From Pseudomonas sp. MWU16-30317 (GTDB lineage: Bacteria; Pseudomonadota; Gammaproteobacteria; Pseudomonadales; Pseudomonadaceae): 64,000 bases of DNA. This document shows, in pieces, positions 11,708 to 19,132 of this stretch. A program made the translations under genes and the position numbers. The stretch spans positions 186,001 through 250,000 of the forward strand of contig NZ_JAIWJA010000002.1 in assembly GCF_020515695.1 (NCBI RefSeq), written 5' to 3'. The notes under the pieces are model-generated. The model searched no databases. It was not told the origin of the DNA and worked only from the letters and a program-made list of their open reading frames with translations. How positions within the stretch are numbered: the first letter of the stretch is position 1; the number at the start of each line of letters is the position of its first letter.

Positions 11708-11765
11708 GGTGGCGGAATCGACAATGGCTTTGATGATCTGCCACTTTATCCCCGCTGGCGCCTTG

Positions 11766-11850
11766 TAGCGAGGGGCTTGCCCCCGATCACAGTGTGTCGG
11801 GCATGATGATCGACGCTGGTAAGCACCGTCAGGGGCAATCCCCCTCGCTA
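11766..11850. repeat. Long inverted repeat of a second REP family
   Basis: TAGCGAGGGGCTTGCCCC (11766-11783) faces GGGGCAATCCCCCTCGCTA (11832-11850) around about 48 bases. The arms differ from the GCGGGCAAGCC type elsewhere in the window, so this is a separate repeat family. It marks the core side of the boundary with the T6SS block. Confidence 0.75.
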
Positions 11851-12612
11851 AAGGGGCAGGTTAGGCCTTTGCACCCGAGTGTAAAAAGCCACGCGGCGTA
11901 ATTCCGAAAAAACCACGATATTGCCGGCGTGATCGACGCTGCCCGTGCCAGCAGCCCCATCGATCCTATACCTCCCTCCCGGAACCAAAACTTGTCTATT
12001 GAGAAGCGGCTATTCAGCAGAGGAGTGTTTTTTTCGAAGTTGGCGTCGTTATCTTGTAACTAAATGAGTCTGCTTGCGTTGGTATTGCGATGTAGATGGT
12101 CCAGTGAGAATTTCTGAGTCTTGCTGAAACTGTTGAGGCTAAACCTGCTCCATAAGCATTGTTGATAGGGATTAGTTAAGGATTATTCTGAAAAAGGGTT
12201 AGAGAGTCAGATGCTCGGGGCCTTATCGATTTTGCACTTAGCAATAAAGCTGGGCTTGGCGATATAGGACAAGTCCTAAAATAATGTAGAAATATGTTCA
12301 ATATCTTCCGTTGTTGTGCTTGGATCACGTCAATGAGCTGACGTCAACTCTTGACGTTTCTTTGGGGTGGATGCACTCTTGACTCATCTGGCGCTGACGG
12401 TGTTGGAGAGTGGCGTCGCCGATAAGTATTACTTTGGAGGTTATTGTTTTTTAAATAGCATGTGCTCCTTTCTGTAATGCTGTTTTCTTTTAAAAATACT
12501 TATGGTTTGTGTCTGGCAGGCAATAACTTTATGTCTTCTCAGAGCATGATTTCAGCGTGACCTTTTTCTCGCGTTGCAGTAGTGCTGCGCGTAACCAGTA
12601 CATGGAGGGCGT
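11851..12612. other. AT-rich gene-free region upstream of the T6SS operon
   Basis: About 760 bases visibly richer in A and T than the flanks, especially 12000-12560. No open frame with a ribosome site or recognisable product was found on either strand. It should contain the T6SS promoter and regulator sites. I looked for -24/-12 sigma-54 elements and found none convincing. The only clear signal is the tssB ribosome site GGAGG at about 12604. Confidence 0.55.
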
Positions 12613-13116
12613 ATGGCGTCAAATAGTTTTCAGAATGAAGTACCTAAGGCGCGAGTCAACATCAAGCTTGATCTGCATACCGGTGGGGCACAGAAGAAGG
12701 TAGAGCTGCCTCTGAAGTTGATGGTCATGGGTGACTACAGCAATGGCCGGGAGCAGCGGTCGCTGTCAGAAAGAGTCAAAGTTGATATCAACAAGAACAA
12801 TTTCGATAGTGTTCTGGCCGAATTTTCCCCTGGTCTGAAGCTGGCGGTTGAGAATACTTTGGCCGATGATGATACCGACACCCCAATCGCCTTGACGTTT
12901 CAGGCCATGAAAGACTTCGAGCCTGAGCAGGTAGCGCGGCAGATTCCGCAGTTGCGTGCGCTGCTGGCTATGCGCAATCTGCTGCGTGATCTCAAATCCA
13001 ATCTGCTGGATAACGCGACTTTTCGCCATGAGTTGGAACGCATCCTCAAAGACGACGCACTGAGTGACGAGTTGCGGGCTGAACTGGCCGCTTTGGCTCC
13101 GCAAGTAGACCGGTAA
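12613..13116 (+). CDS. tssB: T6SS contractile sheath small subunit TssB (VipA)
   Basis: A 167-residue TssB/VipA/ImpB protein. The segment VNIKLDLHTGGAQKKVELPLKLMVMGDYS near the N-terminus and ALRAMRNLLRDLKSNL-type helices near the C-terminus (LRALLAMRNLLRDLKSNLLD) are family hallmarks. TssB and TssC assemble the cytoplasmic sheath whose contraction fires the Hcp tube. It has a strong GGAGG ribosome site and starts the operon; tssC follows after 34 bases. Confidence 0.96.
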   Translation: MASNSFQNEVPKARVNIKLDLHTGGAQKKVELPLKLMVMGDYSNGREQRSLSERVKVDINKNNFDSVLAEFSPGLKLAVENTLADDDTDTPIALTFQAMKDFEPEQVARQIPQLRALLAMRNLLRDLKSNLLDNATFRHELERILKDDALSDELRAELAALAPQVDR

Positions 13117-13150
13117 TTAGCGTCGTCCCGATAATAAGGAAGTTTCCATC

Positions 13151-14692
13151 ATGTCCGTAGAACAATCACCTGCAGTCTCGCAGCACACTCAAGCCCCTGG
13201 CGTAGAAGGTAGCCAAAGTGTCTATGGCGCTTTGTTCGCGAAGATCAACCTGAGCCCCGTGGCAGAGCTGAGCGGTATCGAAGCCTTTCAAAGCGCCGAG
13301 GCGCTGTCCGAAGCCTCTACTGATGAGAGGGTAACGGCGGCAGTCAGCGTATTTCTGAACCTGCTCAAGCGCTCTTCGAACAAAGTCGAGCGCCTGGACA
13401 AGACTCTTCTGGATGAACATATCGCGTCTTTGGATACACAGATCAGTCGTCAACTTGACGCGGTCATGCATCACCCTGATTTTCAGCGTGTCGAGTCGAC
13501 CTGGCGCGGCGTGAAATCGCTGATTGATCAAACCGATTTCCGCCAAAACGTGCGCATTGAATTGCTGGATGTCAGCAAGGATCACTTGGTACAGGACTTC
13601 GAGGATGCACCGGAAATAGCCCAAAGTGGCCTGTACCTGCATACCTATACCCAGGAGTACGACACCCCGGGTGGTGAGCCCATCGCGGCAGCCATTTCCA
13701 ATTACGAGTTTGATCGTGGGCCACAAGATGTCGCCTTGCTACGCAACATTTCTAAAGTAGCGGCTGCCGCCCACATGCCGTTCATTGGTTCTGTCGGCCC
13801 GGAATTCTTCGGTAAGCAGACAATGGAGGAAGTCGCCGCGATCAAAGATATTGGCAATTATTTTGACCGTGCCGAATACATCAAGTGGAAGGCGTTCCGC
13901 GACAGTGATGACTCCCGTTACATCGGCCTGCTCATGCCGCGCGTCCTGGGGCGCCTGCCTTACGGGCCGGACACCATTCCGGTACGCAGCTTCAACTACG
14001 TCGAAAACGTCAAGGGCCCGGACCACGACAAATACTTGTGGACCAATGCCTCGTTCGCCTTCGCGGCCAATATGGTCAAGAGTTTTATCGCCAATGGTTG
14101 GTGCGTGCAGATTCGCGGGCCGCAGTCAGGCGGCGCGGTAACCGATCTGCCGATCCATCTGTACGACCTGGGGACCGGCAGCCAGGTGAAAATCCCTTCC
14201 GAAGTGATGATCCCGGAGACTCGGGAATTTGAATTTGCCAATCTCGGTTTTATTCCGCTTTCCTACTACAAGAACCGTGACTACGCATGCTTTTTTTCCG
14301 CCAATTCGGCGCAAAAGCCAGCCCTGTATGACACTGCCGACGCAACGGCCAACAGCCGCATTAATGCGCGCCTGCCATACATCTTCCTGCTGTCGCGAAT
14401 CGCGCATTACCTGAAGTTGATCCAGCGCGAAAACATCGGGACTACCAAAGATCGCCGTTTGCTGGAGTTGGAACTGAACAGGTGGGTTGGCGGCCTGGTG
14501 ACTGAGATGACTGACCCTAGCGACGAGTTGCAGGCGTCCCATCCGCTGCGTGATGCCAAGGTGACGGTAGAAGATATCGAGGACAACCCCGGTTTCTTCC
14601 GCGTCAAGCTGTACGCCGTACCGCACTTCCAGGTCGAAGGCATGGACGTCAACTTGTCTCTGGTCTCGCAGATGCCCAAGGCCAAAGCCTAA
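13151..14692 (+). CDS. tssC: T6SS contractile sheath large subunit TssC (VipB)
   Basis: A 513-residue TssC/VipB/EvpB protein, a little longer than many (about 490-500). Visible hallmarks are HPDFQRVESTWRGVKSLI near residues 112-130, the central RVLGRLPYG and the C-terminal EVKLYAVPHFQ-type strand (FFRVKLYAVPHFQVEG), which builds the handshake sheet with TssB. Immediately downstream of tssB with an AAGGAAG ribosome site. It forms most of the sheath and carries the ClpV-accessible surface together with TssB. Confidence 0.97.
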   Translation: MSVEQSPAVSQHTQAPGVEGSQSVYGALFAKINLSPVAELSGIEAFQSAEALSEASTDERVTAAVSVFLNLLKRSSNKVERLDKTLLDEHIASLDTQISRQLDAVMHHPDFQRVESTWRGVKSLIDQTDFRQNVRIELLDVSKDHLVQDFEDAPEIAQSGLYLHTYTQEYDTPGGEPIAAAISNYEFDRGPQDVALLRNISKVAAAAHMPFIGSVGPEFFGKQTMEEVAAIKDIGNYFDRAEYIKWKAFRDSDDSRYIGLLMPRVLGRLPYGPDTIPVRSFNYVENVKGPDHDKYLWTNASFAFAANMVKSFIANGWCVQIRGPQSGGAVTDLPIHLYDLGTGSQVKIPSEVMIPETREFEFANLGFIPLSYYKNRDYACFFSANSAQKPALYDTADATANSRINARLPYIFLLSRIAHYLKLIQRENIGTTKDRRLLELELNRWVGGLVTEMTDPSDELQASHPLRDAKVTVEDIEDNPGFFRVKLYAVPHFQVEGMDVNLSLVSQMPKAKA

Positions 14693-14714
14693 GCCACCCG
14701 TAGGGAATGCTGTC

Positions 14715-16070
14715 ATGAAGATCGACCGCCCCCTGTGGGCTGCGGGGGCGTTACTGTCGCCGCAACAATTCCAACAGCAAGCACGCTGGGAGGCATGGGC
14801 CAACCAGAGTCTGGCCCACCTGTCTCTTGCACACCCGTGGGGTGTTCAAGGGGTGGCGTTCGACCTGCAAGCCTTGCGCCTGGGCAAGCTCAAGACCACT
14901 CAGGTGCGGGTGCGCATGCCTGATGGCACGTTGATCGACACCGACCACGTAGACTCCTTACCACCGGCTCTGGAGTTGACTAGCCTGCTGCCCGATGACA
15001 CCCAGGGCGCTACGTTATTGCTGGCGTTGCCGTTGGAGCAAGCCAACGGCAACAACTGTGTGTTCGACGGATCGAGAGCCGACCGGCCCACTCGATACCG
15101 GCAGAAGTGGCGTCAGGTGCAGGACGTTTACGCAGACGATGTGCAATCCATTGGTGTGCTGGAGTACGCCTTGACCTTGCGCATGGCTGACGACGATAAC
15201 GCGGACTACCTGACTTGCCCGCTCGCGCGTCTGCAGCGAGACGGGCAGGGCGCTTGGCACCTTGATCCTCAGTATGTGCCGCCGCTGCTCAGTTTCGCGG
15301 CTCATCCAGGGTTGTTGACTCAACTGGACAACCTGCTGACCCAGTTATCTGCCAAGCGTCAACGACTGATGGGTATGCGCCGTGAGAGCAATCAGCGCAT
15401 GGCTGACTTTGCCGTGGCTGACGTGTCGCTGTTCTGGTTGCTCAACGCATTGAACACCTATCAGCCGGTACTTGCCGACTTGAAAGCTCACCCAGCGCGG
15501 CATCCCGAACAGGTGTATCAGCAACTGATCAAACTGGCTGGCAGCTTGCTGACCTTCTCGCTGGAACACGATATCGACAAGATTCCCGCATACCGGCATG
15601 ACCAGCTCGAAACTGTATTTCCCCCTTTGATAGGCACTATCTCGACCTTGCTGGAAGCGAGCCTCCCGTCGCGGGTGATCGCTCTCGTACTGGAAGAAAT
15701 AGGCGCAAATCGCTGGCAGGTCACCCTTCATGACGCTCGCCTACGCGAGCCAGACGGTGCCGATTTCTATTTATCAGTACGTTGCCGGATGCCCGCGGCT
15801 CAGTTGCAAAGCCAGTTCCCGCGCCTGTGCAAGGTAGGGTCGCCAGACGATGTCGACCACCTGGTCAACGCTGCGCTGGATGGTGTTCCGTTGCAGCCGC
15901 TCAGTCATGTGCCAGCGGCTATTCCCTTGCGTTTGGAGAATCAGTACTTCGCTCTCGATCTTGGCCATCCCAAGGGGCAGGCAATGCTGGCTGCTGGAAC
16001 CTGCGCCTTCTATGTACCAAGCACCTTGGCTGATATGAAACTCGAACTGTTTGCGGTACTTCGCGCATGA
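14715..16070 (+). CDS. tssK: T6SS baseplate protein TssK
   Basis: A 451-residue TssK/VasE/ImpJ baseplate subunit. The opening RPLWAAGALLSPQQFQQQARWEAW matches the TssK pattern W-x-G-x-x-L-x-PQHFQ (here PQQFQ). TssK trimers link the TssFGE wedges to the membrane complex through TssL and TssM. It starts 23 bases after tssC and ends overlapping the tssL ATG by four bases, so the two are coupled. Confidence 0.93.
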   Translation: MKIDRPLWAAGALLSPQQFQQQARWEAWANQSLAHLSLAHPWGVQGVAFDLQALRLGKLKTTQVRVRMPDGTLIDTDHVDSLPPALELTSLLPDDTQGATLLLALPLEQANGNNCVFDGSRADRPTRYRQKWRQVQDVYADDVQSIGVLEYALTLRMADDDNADYLTCPLARLQRDGQGAWHLDPQYVPPLLSFAAHPGLLTQLDNLLTQLSAKRQRLMGMRRESNQRMADFAVADVSLFWLLNALNTYQPVLADLKAHPARHPEQVYQQLIKLAGSLLTFSLEHDIDKIPAYRHDQLETVFPPLIGTISTLLEASLPSRVIALVLEEIGANRWQVTLHDARLREPDGADFYLSVRCRMPAAQLQSQFPRLCKVGSPDDVDHLVNAALDGVPLQPLSHVPAAIPLRLENQYFALDLGHPKGQAMLAAGTCAFYVPSTLADMKLELFAVLRA

Positions 16071-16747
16071 GCATGACCACCAGGAACAAGCGCATTTTCA
16101 ACACGCAGGATCTCGACGCGCTCTTGCAAGGGACCTACCTGTTAGTTGTTGAATTGCGTCACGGCGCATCGGTGCAAGACAGCCCAGACCTGTGGCGGCG
16201 CTGCGAAAATCAGGTTGAGGAGGTTCAACAGCGCCTTAACGATGCGGGAGTGACCACGCGCAGCGTCGAGCTCATCACTCATGCCCAGTGTGCCTTGCTC
16301 GACGAGACGGTGCTCAGCGTTGCCAAGGGTGAGGCCCATGCAAAGTGGGCCAGCGAGTCCCTGCAAGCTAGATTCTTCAGTCGTCACCAAGCGGGTGAGT
16401 TTTTGTATGAGGACATGCGTGAATCTCTGCGCCAACCTTCGCCAGACTTGTTGGTACTGACGATATTTCAGCGGGTCCTGATGCTCGGCTTCAAGGGGCG
16501 ATACCGCGACATCAACGACCCAGAGCGCGGGCAACTGTTGGACGAGTTGAATACACAGGTCATGCCCTTTGAACTCGATAAAACATTGAAGACAAAAAGT
16601 ATCGGCCAGCGGATGCACCCCCTACGCTCAATGCGCGCGCCGTTGGTACATATCTTGGCCGCAGGGCTATTGCTGATCGCTATTTGGTGGGGCCTCGATC
16701 ACTGGCTTAGCGGCGTGATCACCACGCTTGCGCCGGGCCAGGCGTGA
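16067..16747 (+). CDS. tssL: T6SS membrane-complex protein TssL (DotU/IcmH)
   Basis: A 226-residue DotU/IcmH-family protein with a cytoplasmic helical domain and one C-terminal membrane helix (about residues 190-208, HILAAGLLLIAIWWGL). Family motifs include EELRHG-type VELRHGASV near the N-terminus, DETVL and FFSRHQAGEFLYE. It ends shortly after the helix, so it lacks the peptidoglycan-binding OmpA domain fused to some TssL proteins. The next gene supplies such a domain separately. Overlaps tssK by four bases. Confidence 0.93.
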   Translation: MSMTTRNKRIFNTQDLDALLQGTYLLVVELRHGASVQDSPDLWRRCENQVEEVQQRLNDAGVTTRSVELITHAQCALLDETVLSVAKGEAHAKWASESLQARFFSRHQAGEFLYEDMRESLRQPSPDLLVLTIFQRVLMLGFKGRYRDINDPERGQLLDELNTQVMPFELDKTLKTKSIGQRMHPLRSMRAPLVHILAAGLLLIAIWWGLDHWLSGVITTLAPGQA

Positions 16748-16755
16748 GAAATGTG

Positions 16756-18483
16756 ATGACGGCCAAAATGATACAAAGCCTGTGGCTGTGGGCCGGCACG
16801 CTCGCGTTAATGCTTCTGATGGTCATACCGGCTGCCGACTGGATGACAATCGTGGTGGGCCTGATCGTTGTGATCTCGGTGGCCTGGGCGTGGATTCGAG
16901 TGGGCCGCCGATCTGCACGGCAGGGTCAACACCTGGTAATGACTGGCGATACATCCTTGCCACCGCCTGAGTACGGCCAATCAGTAGTACTGGTCTGTGG
17001 CAATGGCCTGGCGGGGTTGTTTGGGGCTATTCCCGCTGAACAGCTGGCGCTGCGCACCACCCCACAAGGCTGCTATCTGCGCGTATCCGCCCTCGATCAA
17101 TTGTCGGCGGTGACCGACGCTATACAAGCCTTGCGCCCGGACTGGGGCGGGCAACTAAGCGTGATGTTCAACGTCAACCCCGGCGAGCACACCGACGCCG
17201 AAGCATTGGCCGGCCAGGTACGCGCTTTGTGCAATCAGATCGCTGTAGTGCGCAAGCGCGGTATTGCGCTGCCGCTTATGGTGGTGTGCTACCTGCAGGC
17301 CGAACAAGGCGAGGGTACGTGGTTCAGTTGGGAAGCCGGTCAAACCAATCCCCATGTGCGTGACGCCGGTGCTTGCTTGAACGTTGCAGACTGGCAGCGA
17401 CAGACGATCGATGGCGCAACTCGCGCCGCCCGCTTTTGCAATGTCGTACAGGTCAGTAGCGCGGCAACTTGGCTGAGAGAAACCGTCTGTACGCATTTCG
17501 AAACCCGCTACTGTCAGCCTCCGCTGATCTATGCCATCACCCTGGTAGCGGTTTTGCCGCAGCAAGTTGCTGGCAATCTGTGGCAGCAATGGCTGCGTGA
17601 AAAAGTAGGGTTGAATGTCGCCGAGCAGCCTGTGTCGACGACTCTCTCTGCCTTGCCGTTTCCCGATCCATTGCTGAACCTGTTGCCGCTCCAGGCTCGA
17701 CGCTCCCCAGTGGTAGGGGCGGGTGTCGTAGCGATGTGGTTGTTCGCAGTGGCCGGTGTCCTGGCCCTTATCAGCTCAGCCTGGCAGAACACCCTGTTAC
17801 TGCGTCAGGTCAGTGACGACATGCGGCGCTACGCGTTCATTCCTTCCGCGGAGCGCCGTGACCAGCCTCAATTCATCTTGCGTGAAGATGCCGTAGCGGT
17901 TCTGCGCCAAGACGCCGGCCGCCTAGACGCCTATTACCGGCAGGGTGCACCTCTGGCGCTGGGGCTTGGCCTGTACCGAGGTGAGCGGTTACGGCTGCCG
18001 TTGCTCGCGACCATTGCGAGCCATCGGCAGCCTCTCCAGCTTCCGCCGCTCGCAAAAATTCCCCAAGCGGTACGGCTGGACAGCCTGTCGCTATTCGCGC
18101 CAGGCAGTGCCGAGCTCAAGCCAGGCTCGACCAAGGTGCTAATCAGTGCCCTGGTCAATATCAAGGCCCAGCCGGGCTGGCTGATCGTCATCGCCGGGCA
18201 TACCGACATCACGGGCAATCCCGAAAAAAATCTTGAACTGTCACGCACCCGCGCAGCTTCCGTACGCGACTGGATGCAGCGCATGGGTGACATCCCCGAC
18301 AGTTGCTTTGCCGTCCAGGGCTTTGGTGCCAGCCAGCCTGTGGCCAGTAATGACACCGACGGTGGGCGTGCTGCCAACCGTCGCGTCGATATCCGCCTAG
18401 TGCCGGAGGCGGGCGCCTGTGTGCCGCCTGCCACAGCACTGGGCAGACACTCTCTGTCGCATCGTGCGGCATTTGAATCTTGA
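16756..18483 (+). CDS. T6SS-associated inner-membrane protein with C-terminal OmpA domain
   Basis: A 575-residue protein. Two membrane helices lie close together near residues 5-45, then a cytoplasmic region of about 270 residues, a third helix near 320-345, and a periplasmic end with an OmpA-like peptidoglycan-binding domain (about 430-550). That domain shows AGHTD, the NLELSRTRAASVRDWM helix and RAANRRVDI, which carries the arginine expected to bind diaminopimelate. The helix layout resembles the N-terminal half of TssM. GTG at 16744, overlapping the tssL stop, is an alternative start. It probably anchors the membrane complex to the cell wall because TssL lacks such a domain; this role is inferred. 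Confidence 0.82.
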   Translation: MTAKMIQSLWLWAGTLALMLLMVIPAADWMTIVVGLIVVISVAWAWIRVGRRSARQGQHLVMTGDTSLPPPEYGQSVVLVCGNGLAGLFGAIPAEQLALRTTPQGCYLRVSALDQLSAVTDAIQALRPDWGGQLSVMFNVNPGEHTDAEALAGQVRALCNQIAVVRKRGIALPLMVVCYLQAEQGEGTWFSWEAGQTNPHVRDAGACLNVADWQRQTIDGATRAARFCNVVQVSSAATWLRETVCTHFETRYCQPPLIYAITLVAVLPQQVAGNLWQQWLREKVGLNVAEQPVSTTLSALPFPDPLLNLLPLQARRSPVVGAGVVAMWLFAVAGVLALISSAWQNTLLLRQVSDDMRRYAFIPSAERRDQPQFILREDAVAVLRQDAGRLDAYYRQGAPLALGLGLYRGERLRLPLLATIASHRQPLQLPPLAKIPQAVRLDSLSLFAPGSAELKPGSTKVLISALVNIKAQPGWLIVIAGHTDITGNPEKNLELSRTRAASVRDWMQRMGDIPDSCFAVQGFGASQPVASNDTDGGRAANRRVDIRLVPEAGACVPPATALGRHSLSHRAAFES

Positions 18484-18498
18484 GAAAAGGAGCTTCAC

Positions 18499-18990
18499 AT
18501 GGCTATTCCCGTTTACCTATGGCTGAAAGACGACGGCGGTACTGACATCAAGGGGTCCGTGGATGTTCAAGGCCGCGAAGGCAGCATCGAAGTGATCGCT
18601 CAGGATCACAGTGTTTCCATCCCTACCGATAACAACACCGGCAAGCTGACCGGTACGCGGGTTCACGCCCCGTTCATGCTTTTGAAGGAAGTCGATGCTT
18701 CCAGCCCGTATCTGTACAGGGCAGCCACAAGTGGCCAGACCCTCCAGAGCGCCGAGTTCAAGTGGTATCGCATCAATGAGGCTGGCCAGGAGGTCGTCTA
18801 CTTCACCACCAAGCTGGACAAGGTAAAGCTCGTAAAAATTGCGTCGAAAATGCACGACATCAAAGACCCAAGCAAGGAAAAGCACAATCACCTGGAGGAG
18901 GTTGAGCTGCGCTACGAGACGATCACCTGGACGTTTGTAGAGGGCAATATCACTCACACCGACTCCTGGACTACACGCCCTAGCACTTGA
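18499..18990 (+). CDS. hcp: T6SS tube protein Hcp (TssD)
   Basis: A 163-residue Hcp-family protein that forms the hexameric inner tube and is secreted. It begins MAIPVYLWLKDDGG and has the Hcp1-type strand pattern, including the ending LRYETITWTFVEGNITHTDSW. The ribosome site AAAAGGAG is the strongest in the cluster, fitting a protein needed in large amounts. A hairpin follows 8 bases after the stop. Confidence 0.95.
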   Translation: MAIPVYLWLKDDGGTDIKGSVDVQGREGSIEVIAQDHSVSIPTDNNTGKLTGTRVHAPFMLLKEVDASSPYLYRAATSGQTLQSAEFKWYRINEAGQEVVYFTTKLDKVKLVKIASKMHDIKDPSKEKHNHLEEVELRYETITWTFVEGNITHTDSWTTRPST

Positions 18991-18997
18991 AGCAAAA

Positions 18998-19029
18998 GAA
19001 GCGGCAGATGGTTTTCCGTCTGCCGCTTC
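18998..19029 (+). terminator. Hairpin after hcp
   Basis: GAAGCGGCAGA (18998-19008) pairs perfectly with TCTGCCGCTTC (19019-19029) around a 10-base loop. No T-run follows, so it is more likely a partial terminator or an RNA-stabilising 3' end that raises hcp mRNA over the downstream clpV part of the operon. Confidence 0.65.
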
Positions 19030-19132
19030 CTGGTGTGCTGGGCTCAGCATCTGTGCGCGGATCCTGAGCCAAACACATCGCGTTGCATTGCCCTTGACGA
19101 TCTTCCAGTACCCAGAACAGGGATGTACACCC

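Noticed and set aside
11708..12612. Attachment site, tRNA or integrase marking T6SS insertion
   Set aside because: No tRNA-like fold, integrase frame or matching direct repeats were found at either edge of the cluster.
12520..12612. Sigma-54 promoter for tssB
   Set aside because: GG and GC elements with the required spacing were not found; the closest candidates fail at the -24 or -12 position.
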